Shown: positions 55,801-64,000 of the stretch, one piece after another | How the letters are laid out: every line of letters starts with the position of its first letter | Position numbering within the stretch: the stretch's first letter is position 1 | Assembly (NCBI GenBank): GCA_025738555.1 | Contig: JAOVFP010000003.1 | Span: 1,240,001-1,304,000 of the forward strand | DNA length: 64,000 nt | Origin: Cyathus striatus | Taxonomy: Eukaryota > Basidiomycota > Agaricomycetes > Agaricales > Nidulariaceae | Direction: 5' to 3' | Position numbers and translations under genes: made by a program | Notes under the pieces: generated by a model | What the model saw: only the letters and a program-made list of their open reading frames with translations | Database searches by the model: none | Told to the model about the DNA's origin: nothing

Positions 55801-56856
55801 AAGAACCATGACATGTTTGAAAAGTTTATCTTCTTCAGGCCATAGAAATCCATCTCCATTTATATTAAGCTCTTTGATCCGATCTGAGCTTATTTTCTGA
55901 GTAGGTGAAAACTCTGGTGGATGTGTAGGTAGTGGTGATAACGTTAACAGTGGATCCTCTGGTATGGTACGTGTTACTTCACAGTCTGGTGGGTACGAAG
56001 TTGATACAGGGTGTACTTTCTTGTCAACTCGTTTGTATGCAGTGAAGGCCTTTAGAGTCTGTCCTTCTATGGTAATATCCTCTGGATAAATAATATATTC
56101 GTCATCATATTCTGGTGTGTACTTGGTTACAACTTCAAATGGTTCCTCCTCCTCTATATCACTAGTGTGGGAAATTTCGGTATAGTGACAGTAGAGAGGG
56201 GGTTGTGTGGGTGCGGGGAACTTGATGAAATTGAAGTTACACTTCAATTTCCAAGTTACATGTGATGGTGATCCATTAATGACTTGGTACTTGTATTTTG
56301 ATATTATAGGTATAAGCGAGTTTGGTGTAATATGTAAGTCCACGAGTGATAAATTAGCACTGTTAGGTAACAGGCTTATAGGCTGGTATAGTGGTGTAAT
56401 TATTCCTTCGAAATTTAGTACTTGTAGTTGTCGTAATAGTCGTAAATGCACTTGTAATTGTGGGTATAGTGGTGAAAAATAGTATATGTTGCACTTATAA
56501 AGTGGTTTATAAGTGCTAACAATATACTGAGTGTTGCGTCGTAATGTCATATTGTGTCGTAAATTAATAGAGTGTAGATTTGAAGGTAGATTATTATGTG
56601 ACAGCGCAGGGAACTTGATGAAATTCAAGTTCACTGTGCTGGTTCCAGTATTATTATTATTATTAAGCCAGTACATTGGACTTAAAGTCCAAATGCGCCA
56701 ACTTAAATTAATTCTTCGGTTCGATTTTTCTATTATATCTGTTTCTGTGTGATTGTAGTGTGAAAAGAAGTATTTTATGCTCATATTTACAAGTCCAGCT
56801 TGTAAATTACAAGTTAAAACATAGAATAAAGTCGAAAATGCGATTTTAGCTAACAT
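52852..56856 (-). CDS. pol: Ty3/gypsy pol: reverse transcriptase, RNase H, integrase
   Basis: From ATG at 56856 (the frame is open further upstream to 57591) to TAA at 52852, about 1334 residues. Order on the minus strand: RT (LKKNGKLRIVHDLQPLNRVS, near 55560; active site NIFIDDLPIKG near 55240), RNase H (LSVDSSFEATG near 54745; HVEVDAKYIKGM; GPDALSRRR near 54390), integrase zinc finger (HENLGHRG...CHQCQIR, 53880-54000), then the D,D,E core (IYIDIIVMP near 53810, VTTDNGPEV near 53620, NGVVERGH near 53540). RT-RH-IN order marks Ty3/gypsy. All catalytic residues are present and there is no stop. No chromodomain at the acidic C-terminus (DQSDDGSNSDSTLEPRESDSDTD). The protease is in ORF1. The first 200 residues from this ATG are Asn/Leu/Tyr-rich and may be untranslated leader. 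Confidence 0.88.
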   Translation of the reverse strand: MLAKIAFSTLFYVLTCNLQAGLVNMSIKYFFSHYNHTETDIIEKSNRRINLSWRIWTLSPMYWLNNNNNTGTSTVNLNFIKFPALSHNNLPSNLHSINLRHNMTLRRNTQYIVSTYKPLYKCNIYYFSPLYPQLQVHLRLLRQLQVLNFEGIITPLYQPISLLPNSANLSLVDLHITPNSLIPIISKYKYQVINGSPSHVTWKLKCNFNFIKFPAPTQPPLYCHYTEISHTSDIEEEEPFEVVTKYTPEYDDEYIIYPEDITIEGQTLKAFTAYKRVDKKVHPVSTSYPPDCEVTRTIPEDPLLTLSPLPTHPPEFSPTQKISSDRIKELNINGDGFLWPEEDKLFKHVMVLNEEGIAFEDKERGTLKESYFSPYILPTVPHTPWEYKNIPIPPGIVDKVIEVLKLKIEAGVYEPSQSSYRSRWFCVLKKNGKLRIVHDLQPLNRVSVRDAGMLPIIDDFVEGFAGRQCYTVFDLFWGFDARKIHPRSRDLTAFMTPLGLLQITSLPTGYTNSPSEFQKCMVFILQDEIPHTANIFIDDLPIKGPASQYLNSKGEPETIEGNSGIRRFIWEHAQDVHRIMHRVRCAGATFSAKKAQICMPEVLIVGQKCNAQGRLPDIEKVNKILNWPKLETPREVRRFLGLCGTVRIWIENYSKLVRPLSELYHMDKDFIWDDRRQAAFDKIKELVASAPALHPIDYKSDDPVILSVDSSFEATGIILSQIDSEGRRRPARYGSLPMSERESRYSQPKLELFGLYKALRHWRLYIIGVKTLHVEVDAKYIKGMLNEPDLQPNAAVNQWIQGILMFDFKLIHVPATNFKGPDALSRRRLAEGEIANDDDDSWLDDIVLLTLIPDRNLKSFYLTTPENPPYAPTSLPSCLVSRQTYEQMLTQIHHFLKTLETPIFESAQKKRRFLAKATEFYIRNGKMYKRNGRQPHLLVISDPDKRLSILMQAHENLGHRGVQAVYETLRRRFFWPHMRADVQHHVQSCHQCQIRTVKTKEIPLTISAPTTIFSKIYIDIIVMPKAQGYKYIVAARDDLTGTCEVRALRNANSDQLAKFFKEQIYHRYGIPIQVTTDNGPEVQKTFKILMSKLGVPQVEISPYNKHANGVVERGHYTLRQALLKACAGQITKWPEHLDAAAFADRITISRVTGFSPFQLLHATDPVLPFDLVESTFLVEGYRRGMDTADLLSLRIQQLMKHDKDILRAAETLRKARFKSKEQFERRFRRKLLRDNFEPGELVLVRNTHYEMQLDRKNYACYCGPYEVIQKTYGGAYKVQELDGSVAYSHIAAFRVIPYIHRDHWFMKTNKHDQSDDGSNSDSTLEPRESDSDTD

Positions 56857-57097
56857 ATTTACTGTCAACAGTAGATAAGTAATTAAAATGAGACATGAAT
56901 AAGTGAGGAAGTCATAAGCACATATGTAAGTGACAATGTCAAAAGCATAGGAGCAAAACTTAGAAATAAAATGGTATATTACTATTGCCAGAATAGAAGT
57001 AGGATTATAAAAGAAAGAATGAGGAAAAACTCGAAGTTTGAATATGAATTTAAAAGGTATAGGTGTACGACGTGAGTAGGTATTGATAGGCCTATGT

Positions 57098-59180
57098 CTA
57101 GGACCTATCTGGTGCACGAAACGTCGAAAAACGTTGGCGAAAAAGCGCCATGTCGATAGGGGATTGTGGCGACGAAATACGAGCAGGGTGGGGGGTAGGA
57201 GGACGATTTGCGATGGCCAAATCGCGTTCTCGTGCAACAAGTCGAAAGTGCTGCAAGGAGGAGGAAGAGGGGGTGGAGGACGAACTAAAGGACGAACTAT
57301 GCAAGTCCTGGGGCTCGGAAATTTCTCCCTCTTCAAGGGGGGAATTATCTTCAATTTCTCCTTCCTCCATAGACGAATCGGATGCGTACACGAGCTCGGG
57401 TAGCGAATCGGGTGTACTGGAGCGTGAGGAAGGCACTGAGGACGTATTAAGGCGTCGAGGATCGAGTGTACGCTCGATTTCCGGTGGTACGAAGCCAGGG
57501 GGTGAGTGAGGACGTCCTGATACGAAGTACGAGAGTACTTGTGGTTGTGGAGGCCGTACGTACGCGTTTGCGTTCCAAAACGCGTGTCCAAGCGTCGCTT
57601 GAAGGTGTGGATGCGTCGCTAGAACGTCCGCCGAGGCCTGTGCAACGGCATACTGTTGTAACGAAATAGCAGCAGGGGACGAAGCGGGAGGAAGAACGAC
57701 GTTCGTTGGAATGTTTCTAGCGGCGTCGAAGTCGTTTGGAAGGGCTGAGGGGGAAGGGGAACGCATGTAGAGTGGTTGTGCGTAACGTTGCGTCGAATTG
57801 GGGGGAAAGGAAGAGGGTGGAGGCGGTATAGGAGCGTAGGAAGGCTCCTGCACATAGAAAACGTGCAACGGCATCGGTTGAGGACTGAAAAGTCCATGCG
57901 TAGGCGTAGGAGGCGGTACTGGAGGAAGGGGGAAGAGTACCGGCGTTGATAACGGTCGAATTGGCGGCGGAACGACGTTATTGGGTGGTTTTTGGCCCAA
58001 AAACCAAGGGGGAGGTGCAGAAATTGGCGTTGGCGCCAAAACGGGCGTTGACAGATCTTCCGGCGTAAACGTACGCGTGTTAGACGATGGGTCTGTGAGT
58101 TTGAGAGTCGGTACGGTGTCCTGAGCGATGCGTAGAGGCAACGGAGGCAGGGGGGACGAGGTAGACGATGCTGGCTCAGACTTTGCGTCTACGTTGTTGA
58201 CGACGTCAACGAGCGTGTTACGTACGCGTTCGTTATCTTCGGCACTAGTCGAGGATTCGTTTGCGTCGGTAGGAAGAGGAACAGGGGAGGTGCGAGGTGC
58301 GAGGAGAAGGGGGGAGTCAAATATGTCGAAATCCTCTTCATCATCACTAGTAGACATGTTATCCTCGTCTGAGCTAGTTTCCATGTCGAAATTGAGTGGG
58401 GATCGAAACAGGTGGAAAGGTTTCTTGATAGTGACGATGTTTGAAGTGGATTGGGTGCGACGGAGAGGAGAGGGAGGAGGAGTGGGAGGTAAAACCGCAT
58501 TTTCGAGTTCTGGGGAGGAAGAAATCGAAAATGAGCTGTAACTTGATATATCGGACATGGCATCGTCGTCCGTAAGGAAGGGGTCCGACACGGGTGAGTA
58601 CGACGGGGACGAGCTCCAGTCCGAACCGATCTCGTCAAGAGTAGGAATATCAACGATGAGAGAGGCAGGGCGAGCCTCTACAACGATAGGAGGGCCGGCG
58701 GCACGCATTTCTCCTGGCCAAGTTTTGCGTGCAAGCGAAAATACACGCTCTACATCTGGGTACGAAGTATAGGACGTACCATTACCAGTAGACCGAACCA
58801 TTTGCCTCCAAACCAGGTCCTCAGGCAAGGGGATTCCGTCCTGCCATGAACTACTCAAACCCAAGATGACATCTCCAATTCGTTGTAAGAGCTCGAATTC
58901 AGCGTGAGTGACCAGCTGAATATCTCGGGGTGCGATCTTGCTGAGTTTGGGTATTACTCCGTTACGGTCGTGGTCGAGGAGGACGGCGAGGTGATCTGCA
59001 AAGTCGTTTGCAGGGTCCACATGTGCGATGTCTTCGTCGAGTCGTCGGTTGCCAGAAAAGGTGCGAAAGTCCGAAAATTCGGGAAGGAGGGGAGCACGGA
59101 ATGGATCTAGACGAGCTGGGACAAGGGAAGGATGAAAAGAGGCGTCGTCGTGTGGGTTGGCGAAGTCCTGAGTGTGATAG
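57098..59180 (-). CDS. ORF1 C-terminal extension of the gypsy element, split from its N-terminal part
   Basis: About 690 codons ending at 57098. It is the direct continuation of the reading frame at 60405: the peptide ISHYYH-TQDFANPHDD forms when element U (59181-60404) and one TSD copy are left out. Content: a folded-looking stretch (FADHLAVLLDHDRNGVIPKLSK, FELLQRIGDVILGLSSSWQDG, VERVFSLARKTWPGEM), then about 480 residues rich in Pro, Ser and acidic residues (SSPELENAVLPPTPPPSPL; EEGEIEDNSPLEEGEI) that are probably disordered. No retroviral domain is recognised. The end overlaps the upstream open part of the pol frame, suggesting shifted or separate translation of pol. Confidence 0.7.
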
Positions 59181-60404
59181 TAGGCAAATGCATGGGTACG
59201 CCATACCCGCACGGGTCACGGGTAAGGGTACCGGCGGGTATGGGTATGGGTCAGGTCTTCGAGACCCGTAACCCGCAGGTACCCGTAGACAGTTTATTGA
59301 ATAAAAATGACTGACAGGAAGATTTTACAAGCACTATGATAATAATGAATAAGTACATAGTATATATTAACCTAGATAGTGTTTGTGCTTAGAGAAAAAC
59401 CTCGGTTTTGAATTTTGTTCAGCTCACGGGGTTGACCATAAATGATATACCTAATGCAATTCATTCAAACTAACATTACTACTCCAATTCTTTTTGCATC
59501 TCTTCGATATTTCGGATACAGATAGTGCGTTTCTGCACGTTCCTAACGACCCTACATACACAATTTATGGCCGATTCGTTCTGGTTCTATAAATAATATT
59601 GTCTACCTCTTCCCCAGTACACAGAAATTAGGATTCCCCTCTATATCACACTCGCTCCCTTTGTATTTCAACAGAAATATCGCACTATTATGTACTGGTT
59701 ACATGCAATATAGTACCTGTTCCATATAACTGTGTATTGGACCTGAGACAATGTTTATTTAATATTCTTCTATGTTATGTAGAATTTCCTATATTTTGAA
59801 GATGGTACAACACAACAAGCAGTGTTCATGCTAGTCTCTCATACTTTCATGCAATTATACCCATGTTGTCTATGTACGAAATGAGCTATTATAAACTATA
59901 TTGGCACATCTTGTTCAAGTACTATGAAATAGATATTCTATATCTTTTATATACTGGAGATAGTACAATACAAGCAGCAATTTCGACTCACTTCTCTTGC
60001 ATACTCGTGTACTAATACCCGTGTTGTATAACTACAAAATGAGCTATTATACACAACGTTCGCATATCTGCTTCAAATACTACGAAATAAGCATTCCAAA
60101 TTTCCTATTTTTGGAGATAGTACAATAAAAGCGGCCATTTTCACGCAATGTTCACATATGCTTGCATACTAATACTAGTACCATTTAAGTATAAAATAAG
60201 CCATTACAAAAAATTATTGTACATTTGCTTCAAGTGATACAAATTAATTCGTCATATGTTTATTCTAATTCTAAAATAAGTACTTAAAACCCATGGGTTG
60301 TGATACCCATGGGAACCCGTACCCGTGGGAATGGGTATGGGTTGACGTGGGTATGGGTACGGGTCAAGCTCGAGACACCCATGGGTTACCCATGACGTTG
60401 CCTA
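59181..60404. mobile_element. element U: hAT-like non-autonomous element in ORF1
   Basis: 1224 bases, ends TAGGCAAATGCATGGGTA and (other strand) TAGGCAACGTCATGGGTA, flanked by TGTGATAG at 59173-59180 and 60405-60412. The ends are rich in GGGTACGGGTA / TACCCATGGG motifs (59195-59290 and 60285-60390). The middle is AT-rich with two diverged direct repeats (about 59780-59960 with 59900-60120). An 8-base TSD and a TAGG start fit the hAT superfamily. It disrupts the retroelement gag frame, so this retroelement copy cannot make full ORF1 protein. Confidence 0.84.
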
Positions 60405-63400
60405 TGTGATAGTAGTGAGAGATCGCCTCCCATTGGAGATCTGTCCGCATTGGGAGGTTCAATTCCCACGGTCGATCGCACTCGAGTTCCGGCTCTGGAT
60501 AAAAGGTTATGTGCGCATGTCCAAATAACTCTGCATGTGTGCCTGTCTCACTATTGTGGACAGAGAGCTTGGCATTCATGGTGATGAATTCCTCAATGGG
60601 ATTTGAGTGAATATCACGTCTGCGGCCTAAATATACAGTAGATGGGGTGGAAAGGGTACTGGGCCTAATGAAATCGGGCATTCCCCAATCTGATCGGCTC
60701 CGGGCCGCATTGACACTATCCCTGACGATCTCGAAAGGGGTCCTGTTGCCAACGGCTCCATCAACGGGGCCGCATCGCTTGGTGGCAGTTCCGTCGCCAA
60801 GTACCAAGGGGTCGTCATTGAGCAGCATAATTGGCATTGTGGTGGCTGGCTGGCTGAGGAATGTGTATGGTGGGTAATACTGGTGTGGCTTGAGTGCTGG
60901 TGGTGATAGGAGTGACTTTCTGAATTTTCTGTAGTCTCTATGTCGCATTTTTCTATTTAAATCTTTCTTAAATTTCTCCTTTAGGATTGCACATCTCAAT
61001 TTTTCCAACCAAAATTCTGTGTGATCATCCGTATCAGGTGGTTCTGATGACATAATGTCATTGTGTGAATTTTCCGAGTGGGACCGTGATTTCGGTGATC
61101 CATTATCCTTATGACCGTCGTGGGAACATTGCTGCGCTTTGTCATTATTCCGCTTTTTCCATTGTTCCACAGTAAAATCATTGTTATAATTCAAAGAATT
61201 ATTAAAATAGATTTCTACATTGTCCTTGAATGAGCTATAATTAGCCTCATTGTGGTCAGGTGGTTCGAAGACAATGGTTTTCCAATTACAAGAATTGTTT
61301 AATTCAATTCTTGCATTGTTTTCCAAGGGAATAATGCCGATGTTTTCTGCTGATGTAAGCGAAATTTCCACTGGCTGGTCTGGTCCGGAAATTAAGGTTG
61401 GTGATGACAAATGGTCTATTACTATGTCCCTATCTTCTGCTCTGAGTGCTACTGGTGATGTAACACCCATGACTAATGGACTATAGGCAGGTATAGGTGA
61501 TTCTGCTGATGTAATAGGAGTGTCCAATAAATTATCTTGAGGCTGATAAGGTGGGATAAGTGTCTCTTTATCTGTGACTACTGCATATGCCTGTCTTCTG
61601 GATGATCTGGCAAAGTCTTCTTCCTGCAGTGCACAGATTTCATATTGTCTACCACCAGGACGAGGATCTGTAATGTGAATATATGTTCCATCATCGCGTT
61701 CTTCAATAGATACTTTATGATCTCGTTGCCATGGGCGACCTAAAAGTACTTCAAAGGGTGTTCCTGATTTTACATATAAGTTGGCTCGTGTAGATAATCC
61801 TCCACTTGTTAATTCAACATTCTCTATAAGTCCGGCTAGCATTCCTTCACCACCATTTGCATCTGTCATGGTGACTGCTTGGGAGACATCCATAGGAAGG
61901 CGAATGAATTTCTTGGCTAGCCGTTCATTGATAATGTTAAGTTGTGATCCTGTATCAATTACTGCCCGTACTTCTTCATTTCCATGGTAAAGCTTAATTT
62001 TGATGAGAGGCCCTTCACTTCTGCTTCTTGGAATGGAAGCTGCAGCAACTAGAGGGTATGGCTCATCATGGTATACGTAATGGGATGCTTTGTTTGGATT
62101 GGTAGGTGTGGCTGAATTTTTGACCTTAAGACGTTCCTGTAAATTATATGCTACATCTTTGGATGTTCCCAGAATAGTTTTAAGGGGTAAAACTATATCT
62201 GTGTTGAGAATTGATTCAACAACCGATTTCGGGTCCGTTCGTGATGATAATTCGCTTTGACGGGCAAGTCCTTTAGCCGGTTTCGCTTCATCTCGTTTAA
62301 AAGCAGGAGTGGGCGTGGGTTTACGGCTAGTCTCATTTAACTTTTCCCTCCACTGTGTTTTACGTGCATCCACTGGAATATAACTCCCTTCTCCTGGAGT
62401 CTCTTCTGGCGATGACATCTCAATATCCTGCGATGTTGCCCCTTCTCCCCGAGGATTCCTGGGCCTGGGTGACGATACATGATTTGGGCGATACTTCTTT
62501 TGCTCATGTTGGCCCTGAGGGGGTGACGATTGGTTGGTTCCTGCTGCGGAGGTATCGAATCGTACTTGTGATTGAGGGGGAAATGATGCGGGGTTTGTTG
62601 ATATTGGGTGTAATGGTTGGGGATTATTGGGTCTGGCACTCCATCTATCCTGCTTACTGAGTGGACGTGCTGAAGTCTTATTTTCAGAATTGGGAGGAGC
62701 TTTCGCATACGGCTTTCGTGGTATGTTAACTCCATCAAAAATTAACTTTCTTGAACCTGTTGTTGACTTCATGGACCTTTCCACAGGCCACACAGCAGTT
62801 AGAGGTTGAAGTCCTTCCATATGATGATCTTCTGGCGCGCTATACACATACATAGGTCCTTCATCCTCACTGTCTGAGTTGGTGTCAACAAGGTATGATC
62901 CATACTGAGTATATCTGGGATTCTGTGGATACTCATAATCTGAATCTGAATCTTCAGATTGGGCTATGGCATAATGGTGGGATTCATAGTTGTTGTAATA
63001 GGATTCCACTTCTTCATTGAGGGACACATAGTTACTAGATGGTCCTGTATATCGTTTGATGGCTTGGTAAAGGGATTCTCCAGGGTTTCGGTAAATTCGG
63101 GTACCATCGCCTAGCGTGTACTTTCTGCCATAATTATCCCACTTAATTACTCCAGTTTTGAGATAGTCCGCCAATTTCGGGCATTCTTGCATCATGTGTC
63201 CATCCTTTCCACATCCAAAGCAAACATTTGGGTTGTTTGGAAAAGAAGATCTCTGAGATAGATCTGGGGTGCTGATGTTATTGGGATAGGTAACTGGTGG
63301 CTGAGGCCGAAATCGAGATGGTGATCTTCCATAAGAGTCATTAGGCGGTGACTGAAAATGGGATTGAGAGCGATTGTATGGTTCATTAATGATGCGCCTG

Positions 63401-64000
63401 GGTTCACGTAATATGCACTTCACAGCATATCCAGAATGATCATTGGCTACTACTTCATAATAGAGTGTAGCATATTCTGGATCATCCAGTGACATGTTAT
63501 TCAACTTCCGTATCATTGATTCAATTTCTTGAGTTGATCCTTTGTAACGTGTAACTCTACTTTGGTCCTCTGTAGGAATCAAAGGGACATTTCTCATTTC
63601 TCCTCTGAGTTCATCCACTGTGGGAATTGCTTTATCCTTCTCCTTGCCTTTCCTATCCTTCTTCTTCTTGCTCCTAAGCTTCTGAGCTGCCTTTAGCTTT
63701 CTTGTAAAGCTCTCTAGCTCATAATCATCTGAGTAGTCAGATGAATCTTCATCTGAGGAATCCATGTCTGATAACAAATGTGATGGTCCTGATAAAAAGA
63801 GCATGTCGGTGAACTTGTCTCTCTTGAAGTGATGCTCTGCAGTGTTGGTTACTTGACCTATGGTCCAAGGTTTGGACATATCATGACTGGGCTCCCTTGC
63901 TACTAGCTTGGTCTCTAAGAGATTTCGCAAATCTTCAGGTATTCCAACCCAGAAGTAACCATTGTACTGGTCTGGTGAAATGAGCTCATTGCTTAATAAG
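60405..64000 (-). CDS. gag: Ty3/gypsy ORF1: gag, zinc knuckle and aspartic protease (partial)
   Basis: Open on the minus strand from the window end (LLSNELISPDQYNGYFWVGIPEDLRNLLETKL) to the insertion point of element U at 60405; the 5' end is outside. Features: gag C-terminal region, a Lys-rich stretch (RSKKKKDRKGKEKDK), CCHC zinc knuckle CFGCGKDGHMMQEC (63190-63235), a disordered Pro/Ser-rich linker, then the retropepsin core AVIDTGSQLNII near 61950 followed by FEVLLGRPWQRDHKV near 61740. After the protease some 400 more residues follow instead of RT, continuing in 57098-59180. RNA binding, capsid and polyprotein cleavage are the family roles. Only the U insertion breaks the frame here. Confidence 0.88.

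Noticed and set aside
58128..59271. Plus-strand frames opposite retroelement ORF1
   Set aside because: They are shadows of the long minus-strand frame and lack any domain.

Overview
The window reads as a repeat-rich stretch of a filamentous fungal genome, most probably an agaricomycete (mushroom-type basidiomycete). Support: real genes are cut by many 47-56 base GT-AG introns; there is a TPR-CHAT protein of the kind expanded in Agaricomycetes, an aryl-alcohol dehydrogenase family, and a Ty3/gypsy element. Species cannot be told from the sequence. All splice models were made by eye.

Layout. 1-1224 (-): 5' part of a DHA2-type MFS drug:H+ antiporter, running off the left edge. 3813-8189 (+): a three-exon, about 1422-residue TPR-CHAT protein. 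8268-10570 (-): aryl-alcohol dehydrogenase (AAD) pseudogene broken by a solo LTR and a 98-base insertion. 12160-15911: 3.75-kb non-coding element with long inverted ends. 15.9-16.6 kb: tRNA-Asp-like SINE copies. 17226-21484: 4.26-kb element packed with GAGCGTGA-type motifs and a 67-base minisatellite, bounded by a 9-base target-site duplication (TSD). 22763-23924 (+): five-exon multi-pass membrane protein. 24.0-29.7 kb and 41.5-46.3 kb: two copies of a composite block (BRCT-gene fragments, AAD gene, SINEs). 31.45-38.30 kb: nested elements (Y holding X holding W). 39.3-41.4 kb: decayed gene of unknown family. 46.9-49.0 kb: another nested pair (T holding V). 50242-64000 (-): Ty3/gypsy retroelement with a 1.4-kb LTR, an extra ORF after pol, a very long ORF1, and a hAT-like element inserted in ORF1; it continues off the right edge.

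Functionally convincing host genes are few: the transporter, the TPR-CHAT protein, the membrane protein, and one intact AAD copy (44012-45484), with a second AAD copy (27375-28905) carrying a C-terminus changed by a solo LTR.

The most unusual signal is a group of three unrelated-in-sequence but alike-in-design elements (17226-21484, 31849-36313, 47246-48579). Each starts with GGGC, has a 9-base TSD, and is filled with its own short motif repeated in both orientations (GAGCGTGA, AACTCGA, GGCAACGTCA). They look like non-autonomous members of one transposon superfamily that amplify what may be transposase-binding sites. A second unusual signal is a tRNA-Asp(GTC)-derived SINE whose copies keep an intron-like insertion exactly after the base 3' of the anticodon, and whose tail is joined to copies of a captured BRCT gene.
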